A stretch of DNA of 64,000 nucleotides from Neurospora tetraspora (lineage: Eukaryota > Ascomycota > Sordariomycetes > Sordariales > Sordariaceae), in NCBI RefSeq assembly GCF_033439725.1, contig NW_026944384.1, forward strand, positions 744,001 to 808,000, given 5' to 3'. Shown here piece after piece: positions 23,985 through 35,135 of the stretch. The notes under the pieces are model-generated. The model searched no databases. It saw only the letters and a list, made by a program, of their open reading frames with translations, and was not told the DNA's origin. Each line of letters begins with the position of its first letter. The stretch's first letter is position 1. Position numbers and translations under genes: made by a program.

Positions 23985-24503
23985 AGGCATATGCCACGGC
24001 ACTTTCTCCAGTGTCCAGCATGTGGAAGATGCTCAGTGGCTTAAACGGTCCATGTCGTCAATGTAAGCTTTCTCGGCTTTTTAACACAATGACTGGTTCA
24101 AATTCAGCGGCCACAGCGAGGGATTCGACACATGGGAGAGGGAGAGCTTGGTTCAAGGTCGGGTCGATTGGCTCGAGAGTTGGATTCCGGACGGAAGCGG
24201 GGCCGGACGGGCGGTGCCGCGCCGGACTTGGAGCCGGGCGGGAATTGTGGGTCTCTTTCCGACCGGAACTGTGTGTACATTATAAGTCTCGATATATCAC
24301 CGAAGAAAATATGAATGGCAGGTGTCTAGCTGAATTATCGAGGTGTTTATTTCTTTTGGTGAGCTTACGAGGTAAGACGTTCATGTGTTTAGAAGATTTC
24401 GCAAAGAAGTGCCAGTGTTGCATCCCGCTCTTGAGGAGTTGAGCTCCAATTCTGCATCTTGGAATAAGCGTTCACTTCCTGTAACAACCCTAACCCTGCA
24501 GAA

Positions 24504-24759
24504 GGTCAACATACAGTTCACCCCTGGTTTGATTGTTAGCGCGGGACTTTACTACGCACTCTTTGCAACTCAACCACCATTCCACCAAATTTCATGCAGG
24601 AAACTGGTATCAACCAGATGCGTTTTGGGTACTTCATACACTCTATCCAATTTTCTGTTTCGAATGTGGTTATCCTGTTGTTTTTCTGTGTATTTTTGCA
24701 GACCCCTGTCTCAAGAACCGCGCTAACAATCAAACCAGCATTGAACTGTATACCTGACC
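24504..24759. repeat. 256 bp MITE-like inverted-repeat element
   Basis: The left arm (24504-24545) and right arm (24717-24759) are about 41 bp each. The perfect core is TGGTTTGATTGTTAGCGCGG and its complement, and the outer ends are GGTCAACATACAGTTC and GAACTGTATACCTGACC. The 170 bp centre is AT-richer and non-coding. I see no clear target-site duplication. Confidence 0.7.
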
Positions 24760-25878
24760 ACAAAAACCACGGCGGCGTCTCATCGACAAAGAGTGATTCG
24801 CAAAAGTGCCGGTGACAAAACGCACTGAACTCGAATGATCATGGCTGAATTCTTTCAGTCTTTTTCATGATGATTGTGCTTGATGAACCCAAGTGGAAAG
24901 TACTTGCTGAGCCGACGAACCCAAAAGTCAACGGTCAGCCCAGGGGTTTGATGAGGTAAGCGATGCAAGCAATGGCCACTCGGCCAATGCAGCGGTGGGT
25001 GATGGAGTGTGACGTCAACCGAGAACGAGCCCCTACTGCGTCTGCCCAACACGTGTAGCGACTCGACAAGTGCAGGTCGCCGATGGAAAAGTGTTTGATT
25101 GATTGTATGCATGAACAAGATGAATGTGGCATTGGGTGGAATAAAGGAGACGGTGAGAGTGAATGGAGTAGTAATGCGGCAAAGTGAATCGTTCTTGTCA
25201 TTGTTCTTTTCTTCACTCAAACAAAAAACAGATTCCAAAAGTTATCGAATGCAGTTGGTCGCTGCAGCGCTGACAACCGATAAGCAGATGATAAGCCAGC
25301 CGTTGCTGCCTTGTGGCCTGACCGCCAATTGCCAAGGCTGCTATCAGCTGGCTATCGGTGGTACTGTATCAGCAAATCGTTATCAGAGAATTTGTGAAAA
25401 TTCAAAGCCCCACCATTTGCCCGCCTGGCAGAGGCAGTGAAGGAGGGAGGCTCGAGTCCTGTCGCCCGCCCGCTTTGAAGTTTTGGCAGTGACAGTGCGA
25501 TCGCCCCCACCTTTCTGCCCTGGAAATCGCAAGCCAAGAGCGCTGTACTGGACCCCATTCTTTGCCTTCGACCGACCCAACGTTTGACTTGGACTCCCCT
25601 CCCGTCTCAGGTCTTGCACTCTTCTTCTTTTCCACTTCCCCTTGTGCTCGACGGTCGGTTTTTTGTCTGTCCAGAGTGTGTGTGTTTTCAATCGGATTCT
25701 TTCTTCAATCCGCCCACCACTCCCTCCCCATCACTATTTGTTTGGTGATTCTGTTTAGAGAGAACTAGATTCTTTCGACACCTTCTTTTTTTTTTTTAGG
25801 TATCCCTTTGTGTTTGTGCATCGTCACCAACACCTCTACCACACCTCCAACCAACCACCCACAGAATCATCACTCAAG
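24760..25878. promoter_or_regulatory. ARB1 upstream region
   Basis: No gene here. The last 250 bp are CT-rich with a poly-T tract (about 25785-25798) ending TTTAG, as is common before Neurospora housekeeping genes; that tract could be a 3' splice site of a leader intron. No clear TATA box. Confidence 0.4.
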
Positions 25879-27839
25879 ATGCCGCCCTCCGCCTCCAAGC
25901 AGAAGCGCCTCGCCGAGAAGGCCGCCAAAGCCAACAAGGGCAAGGCCGTCAAGGAAGTCGAGCTCGATGCTTTCGGCAAGCCCGTCGTCGAGGATGAGCC
26001 CGCTACCAAGACGGAGCAGATGGACGAGGTCAAGCGCCTTGCCCAGCAGATGGACAAGCACGGTCTCTCGGATCGTGTCACCACCGGTGTCCTGGCCTCC
26101 ACCAAGGCCTCCAAGGACGTCAAGATCACCTCCGTCTCCCTCGTCTTCCACGGCCGCGTCCTGATCAAGGATGCCACCCTCGAGCTTACCCTCGGCCGCA
26201 GGTACGGTCTTCTGGGTGAGAACGGTTGCGGCAAGTCCACGCTCCTCAAGGCCATCGCCGCCCGCGAGTACCCCATTCCCGAGCACGTCGACATCTACCT
26301 TCTCAACGAGGGTGCTCCTCCCAGCGAGCTCGGCGCCCTTGACTGGGTCGTCACCGAGGCCAAGAACGAGCTGGCCCGCCTTGAGAGCGTCGCCGAGAAG
26401 ATTCTTGAGGACGATGGCCCCGACTCGCCCCTCCTCGAGGACCTCTACGATGTATGTATCCCGTCCCATGATTACAGGGCGCATTCACAATACTAACTCT
26501 GCCGTAACAGCACATTGACAAGATGGATCCTTCCACCTTCGAGACCCGCGCTTCCCTCATTTTGACCGGTCTCGGTTTCAACAAGCAGACCATCCAGAAG
26601 AAGACCAAGGACATGTCCGGTGGTTGGCGTATGCGTGTCGCCCTCGCCAAGGCCCTCTTCGTCAAGCCCACTCTCCTCCTTCTCGACGACCCTACCGCCC
26701 ATTTGGATCTCGAGGCCTGCGTGTGGCTGGAAGAATACCTCAAGAAGTGGGACCGTACCCTCGTCTTGGTTTCTCACTCTGAGGATTTCCTCAACGGTGT
26801 CTGCACAAGCATGATCGACATGCGCCTCCAGACCCTCATCTACTATGGTGGTAACTACGACACTTACCACAAGACCCGCGCCGAGCAGGAGACCAACCAG
26901 ATGAAGGCCTACCAGAAGCAGCAGGACGAAATTGCCCACATCAAGAAGTTCATTGCTAGCGCTGGTACCTACGCTAACTTGGTCCGTCAGGCCAAGTCTC
27001 GCCAGAAGATTCTCGACAAGATGGAGGCCGACGGCTTCATCCAGCCTGTCAAGGAAGACAGAGTCTTCTCCTTCCGCTTCGCCGATGTCGAGAAGCTCCC
27101 TCCTCCCGTCCTGTCCTTCGACAACGTCACCTTCTCGTACTCTGGCGACCCCAAGGACGACCTGTACCGCCACATCGATCTCGGTTTCGACATGGACTCC
27201 CGTACCGCGCTCGTCGGCCCCAACGGTGTTGGCAAGTCCACCCTGCTCCGTCTCATGACCGGCAAGCTTTCGCCCACCGACGGTGTCGTCCAGCGCCACA
27301 CCCACTTGAAGCTCGGTCTCTACTCTCAGCACTCTGCTGAGCAGCTCGACCTGACCAAGTCGGCTCTCGACTTCGTCCGTGACAAGTACCCCGACAAGTC
27401 CCAGGACTACCAGTACTGGCGCCAGCAGCTTGGCAAGTACGGTCTCTCTGGTGAGGCCCAGACCTCGCTCATCGGTACCCTTTCCGACGGCCAAAAGTCC
27501 CGTATCGTCTTCGCCCTCCTCGCCATCGAGTCCCCCAACATGCTCTTGCTCGACGAGCCTACCAACGGTCTCGATATTCCCACCATTGACTCGCTTGCCG
27601 ATGCCATCAACGCTTTCACCGGTGGTGTTATTGTCGTTTCTCACGATTTCAGGTTAGTTTTGTTCCCACTTTGTTTTTCCATTAACTCAGTTGCTAACAT
27701 GATGAAAAACAGACTTTTGGACAAGATTGCCAAGCAGATTCTCGTGTGCGAGAACAAGACCATCAAGCAGTGGGATGGCAGCATCTCGGATTACAAGAAC
27801 TACCTGCGCAAGAAGATGATCAGCTCCGGTGCTGTCTAG
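25879..27839 (+). CDS. ARB1-type ABCF ATPase (ribosome biogenesis)
   Basis: A soluble twin-cassette ABC protein of the ABCF2/ARB1 class; in yeast ARB1 shuttles between nucleus and cytoplasm and promotes 40S and 60S maturation. Exons 25879-26451, 26511-27652 and 27713-27839 give 613 aa, against 610 in yeast. Introns of 59 and 60 bp carry TACTAAC and GCTAAC branch sites. Cassette one: Walker A GENGCGKST near 113, signature MSGGW near 226, Walker B LLLLDDPTAHLD. Cassette two: GPNGVGKST, LSDGQKSR and LLLLDEPTNGLDIP. There is no membrane segment, as expected. The N-terminus MPPSASKQKR is basic. The ATG at 25879 is preferred over an in-frame ATG at 25810, because family similarity begins exactly there and the upstream peptide is His-rich leader sequence. 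Confidence 0.96.
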
Positions 27840-29134
27840 AGGAATGGTCGCTGATTAATGACTCTGGAAAAGCGCGGGATGATGTCAGGGTGTTTGTTCA
27901 TGTAATTTCGGCGTTCTTCTTTAATTTACTGGGGCGCCTGTTTTCCTTCTTTCTATCTACTATTAGACTGGAAACTTGATGATCATGGGGACAAAAAGGT
28001 GGTTGCAGGTTGATTGGGTTATGACTATGACTCTCTGTTCATATGGGCATGAACACAAAAGCGAAGAGATTTGAACATGAACGTCAGCGTTAAAGAATTG
28101 TGATCGAAGTGGTTTTTTTATTGGTTGTTGGTTGGAGAATGATGAGGATGATGATATCCAAAAAGCGATGTGTTGAATGATTATTACTGGATCATGGATC
28201 ATGGATGAGGTACCTGCCGTACATAGACTATAGCTTCAGCAGGTAGTAGGTATTTTAGGGTACGGCATTTGATAGATTTGTTATTGTTTCTAAACTTGTG
28301 TGTTCTGTTCTGTTGGAACCTGCTCTCGGGAATGTCTGATGCCGCCCAACTTTTAGAATAGAAGCCCCTTCTCCTCAGAGGTGTAGAACTTATTCGGGTC
28401 CCATGGTTGCCCGTGATGGATGACTGAGACCGACTGACTGCATGCTGGTCGTACACTTCTACTCGCGGATTTGTTCGTTGTTGCTTAAATATCACGACCG
28501 TTCATGATCAGACGAAGGCAGGGCAGGGCATCTTACTCATGATGAACAAACACCCGCCCTTCGGCTAATGTCCAACCATAAGTTAAAGGCATCCGGCCTT
28601 CGTCCCGGCTATTTACTGTCTTCACGTTTGTACAACAACACTTCATGGACTTGACACATCAAATCCACTGTTAGCTTGGTACTCCTAGTATATTGGACGA
28701 AATCTATCCCGAATTGTCCCAAAGCTCCCGTCACAAGAACAAAATGAACAGCTACGTACGGTTCAGAAAGCCATTGACAGGATTCAAAATATCATTGAGA
28801 ATTTCGGAAATAGTATACCTATTCAAGGTATGATCACGCTTTGATCAAGGAACGAAACGAATTAAATGTAAAAAGGCCTAGGGAAGTTGACCCGAGGTCT
28901 CGAGCTAACAGACAAACCAGTATTGGACTGACATTATTGACATGATTTTTGAACGGGTGATAGGAATCATTATCTTCATAATGCTATATACCAACAACGC
29001 TGCTATGTCAGATAAGCAATTCCGCTATAAGCTAACAAACAAAGTCTGAACAAACGAATGAATTTGACTCCTCCCTCCACATTCTTTTCCTTTCCATCTT
29101 TCGTTCAACATCTTCCCAACCGCACTACCACACA
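27840..29134. other. Convergent 3' spacer
   Basis: No gene. It lies between the ends of ARB1 (plus) and the extended promethin frame (minus). It becomes AT-richer from about 28.6 kb. Confidence 0.5.
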
Positions 29135-29578
29135 TCACATCACACAACCATACGCTGCCGAGGAAGAGCCATTCTGGGGGACCGTGGATTGTGCCGTGGC
29201 CTGAACAGTTTGAGCTGGACCAAAGGGGGCGCTCGTCGAGGTCATAGGCACCGGCACGGGAACGACGGGCTTGTTGATGAACCGGCGATCGAATTTCTTG
29301 CCGATGGCATCTTTGCGAATGTCTTTGACAGGTGAGGTATCCTTGGTGCAGGCAGTAGAGCCATTCCTCCTCAAACTGTCGAGGTACTCATCATCCTCAG
29401 CTTCTCTAGCCTCTCTCCGGACTCTGGCTTCATCGCCGTAGTCAGACTCGGCGCCATATATCTCATCGTCATCAATCTCCAACTGCCGGCGGATGTTTTC
29501 CCAATAATCCTGGACTTCTTTTGCGCGGCGGAGTGTTCCTGTTGCTTCGTCCTGCTCCAGGGTAACGGCCTGATCCTC
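29135..29578 (-). other. Third in-frame extension after UAG (147 codons)
   Basis: This frame begins right after the UAG at 29581-29579 and runs to a UGA at 29137-29135. The peptide starts EDQAVTLEQDEATGTLRRAK, is acidic and helical, then has a Val/Pro-rich tail ending AAYGCVM. It is in the same frame as everything upstream to the promethin exon. Its first ATG comes a third of the way in, so independent translation is unlikely. Confidence 0.5.
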
Positions 29579-31549
29579 CTATGAATCCTCCTCCAGCGCG
29601 TTCCAAAAATCAGGTTCATCCAGGCCACCACCTCTGAGGCTTGCAATGTTCTCAGAATTAGCGGGATTGCCAGAAGACCCAGCAGTTGAAGAAGCAGGAT
29701 TGACCCGACCACCAGGAGATGTATCAGTATCAGCAACAGGGGGGCCACCAACAGAGTCAGGACCGACACCTTCTGCACCAACATGATCATCACCAGCGTC
29801 GCCGACGACATCCTCATCGGCAGCACCACCGGCAGCAGCAATCTTCCTCGCAGCAGCCAACTCCCTTTTTCTCGCAGCAACCATCAGCTCAGGAGAGACA
29901 GTGAAGCCCGGCTCCATCCGTGAAGCAGCGAGGACCGTAGCAACGGTTATCACCAAATCAGGGTCACCCTTCTCCCATTTTTGCAAGCCCCTTTCAAACC
30001 TCAAGGCTTCCCCAATACCATCTACTTGCGCAAGCGACCTCAGCCTGTCAATCACGCACCATACATCCTGATCTTCGAAAACAGGCCTCTCACTCTGAGT
30101 CCGAGAAGGCCCAGCAAGGGCACTTGACCCTTCACCTGCTTCTTCCTTTGGTGGAGAACTGCAGGCTATTCTCAACTCTTCTGTTCCAAGCTGATTCTCT
30201 TTGCTGCCCTTCAACTCAGCCTGCACGGCCGCAAAGGCATCGCCTACATGACGATATGGCTTTGGTATGGGGTTTTCCGGGACCTTGGAGGTGGCGTCAT
30301 CCTTCTTCTTGCCCTTATCCTGTGATTGGGAAGCGGAAGCTTCTTTGGAAGGTTGAACTGGCTCCTTCGAAGCTGAAATCGAACCCTTATCCTGTGATTG
30401 GGAAGCGGAAGCAGAAGCTGGAGTCACCCAACGCAAAAAGTCACGCTTGATCAGCTCTCTCAAGTCCTTCAACTCAACCCTCTCTGTCTCAGTCTCGACC
30501 ATGGTCTCGTCCTTGGCACTGGTGTCAGCGACTAAGCCCTTCCCACTTTCATTCCCAGAGCTGGACCCTGCGAGTTGAGCCTTGAGTACTCGCACCCTCA
30601 TCCGGTCTTCGGCTCGTTTCCCGTGGCTTCGTGGTCCATTTTTGCGCGCAATTTTATTCTTCTTTCTCATCCAAAAGAACTGGTGTCCATCGGTTTGAAG
30701 ATCATCTGATTTACCGAGCCATACAACGAAGCCTTCATCCTTTAGCGGGCCTGTTTTGCGATGGTCAAGAAGTTGCAGAACCTGATCCGTTGTAAGAGTT
30801 TCTCCATCTTTTGGAGTTAGTGTGATCGTATCTGAAACAGCCTCATTGTCCGTTCTGGGTATGGCCGCATACTCTGGAAATGTGATGTTGCGCCAAGCAA
30901 TGTGTTGAGCTTCAAGCTCACGAAATATTTGTAGGATGGATAGGATACAGTCTTTTGTACTGAAGGCTGGCCCATTGTGCTTTGGCATATTATCACCAAC
31001 TTTGGCAACCTTCGTGGGACGATGCGTGTCCTGTTGTTTTGGCATCTCATCTCCATATATCAGATGTTCCAAGTCGGCGACCAGTGACCTCAGTTTCCTG
31101 AACTCACTGTATGTGTTAACATGCTCAATATTCGTAAACATCGGAGGACTGGAACCATCAGCATCGAATATATCGTGAAGCCTGTGAAATTCCTTTTTGT
31201 ATGCTGAGGCGAGATACTTGACACAATCCAGTTGTTCCATAACCCCGTCTTGTCTTGTAGGTCTCACGGTATAAAGAAGCGGGAACGAAATCGAGAGTGG
31301 GATGGGGCCTTGGACACCATAAAAGCCATTGATCAAGTCCTCCGCGCAAGCGAGCGCCACTACAGCCAATGGGGAAAGGCGTCGCGATCTGTAGCGCTGT
31401 AAAAGCGGTATGGTCCACCATACATGCGGGTTGGCCTCTACCTTTGCTGCCTTCACGATATGGCTTAGAGGTAGCTTGTTGGATGTGCCCCGAGACACTC
31501 TGTCACGAATCCATTCAAAATTTTCAACCCATTTCTTGTCAATTTTCAT
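29579..31549 (-). CDS. Hypothetical 656-codon frame in the extended promethin locus
   Basis: The frame starts at an ATG (31549) four codons after an in-frame UAG and ends at another UAG (29581-29579). Codon use is clearly coding. The first 250 residues look folded (HVWWTIPLLQRYRSRRLSPL; a long helical region follows). The middle is charged and contains a repeated ASASQSQDKG motif (two copies, from a 29 bp DNA repeat near 30313 and 30390). The C-terminal part is Ala/Gly-rich and acidic. I recognise no domain. It could be a separate gene starting at 31549, or the body of a long protein read from the promethin gene if the UAG codons are recoded; the second view is favoured by the unbroken frame on both sides. 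Confidence 0.6.
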   Translation of the reverse strand: MKIDKKWVENFEWIRDRVSRGTSNKLPLSHIVKAAKVEANPHVWWTIPLLQRYRSRRLSPLAVVALACAEDLINGFYGVQGPIPLSISFPLLYTVRPTRQDGVMEQLDCVKYLASAYKKEFHRLHDIFDADGSSPPMFTNIEHVNTYSEFRKLRSLVADLEHLIYGDEMPKQQDTHRPTKVAKVGDNMPKHNGPAFSTKDCILSILQIFRELEAQHIAWRNITFPEYAAIPRTDNEAVSDTITLTPKDGETLTTDQVLQLLDHRKTGPLKDEGFVVWLGKSDDLQTDGHQFFWMRKKNKIARKNGPRSHGKRAEDRMRVRVLKAQLAGSSSGNESGKGLVADTSAKDETMVETETERVELKDLRELIKRDFLRWVTPASASASQSQDKGSISASKEPVQPSKEASASQSQDKGKKKDDATSKVPENPIPKPYRHVGDAFAAVQAELKGSKENQLGTEELRIACSSPPKEEAGEGSSALAGPSRTQSERPVFEDQDVWCVIDRLRSLAQVDGIGEALRFERGLQKWEKGDPDLVITVATVLAASRMEPGFTVSPELMVAARKRELAAARKIAAAGGAADEDVVGDAGDDHVGAEGVGPDSVGGPPVADTDTSPGGRVNPASSTAGSSGNPANSENIASLRGGGLDEPDFWNALEEDS

Positions 31550-31564
31550 CAGGCGCGAGGCCTA

Positions 31565-32092
31565 TTCGTTTCTGATTGCCGCTAGTTTGTCGGGTGGTTT
31601 GTTGCCGACACCGGGGAGTATCAAGCCAGTTAGAATGACGCTTTCCAGGAGCATTCTGGACCATTCATCGTTTATGACACGTTCCAGTTCCAGGAGCAAT
31701 CTGGATAATTCATCGTTTATATACCTGTACATTTCCCCGGTAGTTTCAGGTCTCGACGACCGTTGGAGTGGTGGTGGCGGGGGAGGAGAGTCCACGAGGG
31801 TTGTCGAAGGAAGAGACTCCATGGAATCCTTGGGAGGTGGCAGATGAGTGGTCTCCTCCGTTTCCTCAGAAACATCTGGGGCCGAGATCGGCAGAGAGAT
31901 GGGCGCAGTCTCTGAAATGTCGCTTTCGTTGTTAAGGGATGGTTGGTGCAAATCTTCAATACCGTCAACCTCTTTTTGTATTATTTCTATTTCGGACTCT
32001 TTTATATCCTTGACTTCTTTTTCACCAGCGGCCGCATCTTCATGCACCACGGGAGGCAGCGTGCCACCTCCACGGAGCCCAAGGAGAGGCTC
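31565..32092 (-). other. First in-frame extension after the promethin UAG (176 codons)
   Basis: This frame begins immediately after the promethin stop (EPLLGLRGGG) and runs to a UAG at 31564-31562. It is acidic and Ser/Thr/Pro-rich with a proline run, then an amphipathic helical end (RLLLELERVINDEWSRMLLE). There is no ATG in its first 89 codons (first at 31825), so it is hard to explain as the start of a separate gene. Confidence 0.5.
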
Positions 32093-32773
32093 CTACAACT
32101 CCTTGTCGCTGTTGACCTTCTCCCCCTGTGTGCCATTCTGCCCGTCCTCCTGCTTGACATCCACGATGCGGAGAATCTTTTCAGCCTTAGGAAGAGGCTG
32201 TTCACGCTCCTCTTGCTCCTGGGAAGGTCGGGCGCCTTGTGAAAGGGTCGAGGTCAATGCGTTGAGCAGCTGGACGGCGCGCTGGAACAAAATGAAGCTG
32301 ATGAACAAGAAGACGCCGATAGAGCCTGAAACTAGGAGGGCGCAGCCGAAGAAGAAGAGGCCAATGCCCGTCCAGAAGAGTGAAAAGACTAGGGCGCCGC
32401 CGAGGCCAACGAGGACGGTGGAGGCGACATATCCGAGGAACAGCAGAAGGGGGATGGAAGCGAGAGCAAATTGGATCGCAAGGAACACCTAGACGATGGG
32501 AAATTGTTAGCTGGATCCCATTTGACCACCAAGGGACCTTGGCGTTAGCCCGGGAAGGGGGAGGCAGAAACGCACAGTCAAAAGGGGACGTTCGTTGTGG
32601 AAGCGTCTGACGTTGTCGTGGCTTCTCTTGCGGTATTCGGGCGAGGTGACATATTGGCAGGTGGTGTTGACGACAGCGGCAGTTTGACGGGTCACAAAGT
32701 TGCGAGCGCGGATCAAGTTAGAGAAGACGGTGCCCAGAAGGGACTCGTCTTGGGCCGGCTGGATCTTGGCCAT
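32093..32773 (-). CDS. Promethin/LDO-family lipid-droplet protein, two exons
   Basis: Exons 32773-32576 and 32488-32093 (intron 87 bp, GTGCGT donor, CTAG acceptor) give 197 aa. The N-terminal 66 residues are soluble (MAKIQPAQDESLLGTVFSNL). Residues about 67-145 are an almost unbroken hydrophobic block with paired hairpin character (LFWTGIGLFFFGCALLVSGS), as in promethin/LDAF1 and yeast Ldo16/45, partners of seipin at sites of lipid-droplet formation on the ER. The tail is polar and ends VNSDKEL. The stop is UAG, and the same frame stays open beyond it (see findings). In the RNA the UAG lies in the loop of a predicted hairpin (CAAGGAG pairing with CUCCUUG, 12 nt loop). Family assignment rests on hydropathy and motif feel, not on a search. 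Confidence 0.7.
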
Positions 32774-35135
32774 GTCTGCGGCTTGAGGAGAGTCGAGGAG
32801 TTGATCGCGATGCTGTCTAACAGGTGGACGGATGCCGTCTGTGTCTGGGCCTGGCTGGTGTTGTGCCTGTGGCTGGCTGTGTGTGTGGTTGTAAATGAAT
32901 GGAAACGAAGGTGTTTCGAAATATGTGATGGGAATGGATGGTTGATACGGTGGTAGCAGTTGAAGAATGTCGATATGAAGAGTCTGTAGACTGGAGGGAG
33001 GTGGATGGTGGTGTAGAGCGAAGGCTGGAAGTGGAAGAGTCCAAGAGATGGAGATTGTGGTTCGATCGGAGTGTAACCAAGGAAGAAACAGGGCAGAAAA
33101 CGGCCGACGATTTGTACCTGAGCAAAACCCAATGCAACCGAGCACTTTCCAGACAGTCGCGAATCAGAGACTCGAGCTGTTCTGGTGGTGGGATGGTGGG
33201 TGTAACCGAAAAAGCCGTGGAAGGCGCCAAGACAAGCAGGAATGCGCATGTCCTTGCGTGACGTAACCCAGCCTATAGCGAGGTACGCACCTCCCCTCTA
33301 TCACATGCATGCGGAGAGCGGGCGTTCAGTTTGGGGTTATCTTTTAGCAGCTGTCCATCCAACTGTCAGGGATCAATGATTGTGCCTGCGTCGACTCCAC
33401 TGAATGAACCCGCCAAGACATTGCACAATACATCGGTCAGTGCACAAATTCCGAGAATGTACGAAACAACGAATACTTCAAGCCATTGACAGTGGTTTGT
33501 CGTACAATGTCGCCTGCTCTCAAATCCTCTTTGCATTTGTCTATCTGAGACAGCAATGACAATCAACATGTCCTGAGAAACTGAAGAGCCGTTCATCCGC
33601 GTGGAAATGGGTCCGAAAGAGAGGAGGCACGGTGGTGCATTGGCCATCGATAAGGTACAAGTGCCTCTCTCTCATTGACTGGCGTGGGCCGGAATTGCTC
33701 TTTCTGAGCTTGAGACAGGGATATATCTGGAGCTGTATCTGGCTGGATGTGGCAGTGTGCTGGACCAGGCGTGGATCGATCGAGTTTGATGGAAGGCCGA
33801 GACGCCAACCACACTCGGGACCGACCAGCGACATCAATCAATTCGGGGAGCTTGCCTCCTTTCATTCATCGATAAGTGGAGTTGCCGGCTGGGACAGTAA
33901 TGTGAGGCATGAGCGGCCCAGTCGTGAGTGTCAAACACTAAGGTACCGTCCGCAACGAAAAAGTGGAAAGAGCTAACTGCAGAGGCAGACGGATTCTCAT
34001 CTTCGAAGGGAGGAAGCAATGGAACCACGAAGGAGGGCCGAGGGAAGCATCGACAGGGCGAAAGTCTAAGCAGTTACTGCTCAAGACTGGTCAGGACTGC
34101 CAAGTCAAAGAAGACCGCCATCACCATGTGCCGACAACCGAGTCCCGAACTCCCGATAGGGCTTGACGGCCCGGGCCTGTTGCCCTGGTCCATTTCGGCC
34201 GCTTTGAGACGGAAGTGACAACCAACAAACAGCCAACGGCCAACAGCCAACAACCGGACCAGTCCAGTTAAAGAAAGGTTCAAAGGAGAGCCTCCCATGG
34301 AAGAGAGCCGCCCAATCAGAAGTTGGCAGGATTCCAGACTCTCACAGTCTCGTCTCACTTCCCCTGAAGGTTGGTGCCGTGTCTCGCATGCCCGTCTTCC
34401 AGACTCTCCCTGTATCAAGCATCGTTACAGGGGAGCAGGGGTCCAATTTCGGTGCCTAGAGTCTAATTCCTTGACTTCTCCACATTTGCTCCCACGCTTG
34501 CACAGCACTAGTACCTTTCTCGACAAGCTTGCTCTCTCGTGTTGGAAGTTTACTGACCGACGGCAGGAAGACTTGCTTCTCCAGAACATGTTCCTCTGCC
34601 GTTATGCGACTTGCCAACGTCCTGGTTTTACACCTACCGGCGTTTTCAACACTCGCGCCTGGCCTTTGACTTCTTCTTTTCCTATATGTTACAGGTTTCC
34701 ATGCTCGGCGGCGCAATGGCTCGAAGCTAAACATCTTGTTCGAGACCTTCTCAACGACAGGTCCGACCTTGGCTGTCCAATAAGCATCATCACCGTCTAG
34801 GAGCCCGGAAGAACTGAGGATTGGGAGCGCCGGGGTCCGAGAGGCACCAAGGACCACAACACGAACCGATAGCAACGGATACACATCTTCAAGTAACACC
34901 GCGATAGTTTTCTGCGCCGCTATTCATCTCTTGTCCTTCCGAAATAAAAGTTGGATGCGCCATCCATTATAATCGGCACTCCGTCTCGAAGGACCAACCA
35001 AACCGGCCACCCTATCGGCTCGTCTTCATCCTCGAGATGCTCAAGTTGAAGCCGCCTCCATCGCCGTCTTCATCAACAACTTGAGCCACAACATCGGACA
35101 GCTGCGCCGCCCTGCCATCCAAAACCAACGGCTTA
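32774..35135. other. Divergent spacer between promethin and 35.1 kb genes
   Basis: Short overlapping frames only. The minus frame around 34720-34900 has a peptide-like stretch (GDDAYWTAKVGPVVEKVSNK) but no start codon or second exon that I can support. Confidence 0.4.

Noticed and set aside
25870-27644. Minus-strand frames of 204 and 383 codons opposite ARB1
   Set aside because: Antisense shadows caused by C-ending codons; Val/Leu/Gly-rich with no protein features.
34297-34899. Overlapping 167-codon plus and 147-codon minus frames
   Set aside because: The minus frame has a protein-like first half but starts at GTG with an upstream stop and no acceptor; the plus frame lacks bias. Not enough for a gene call.
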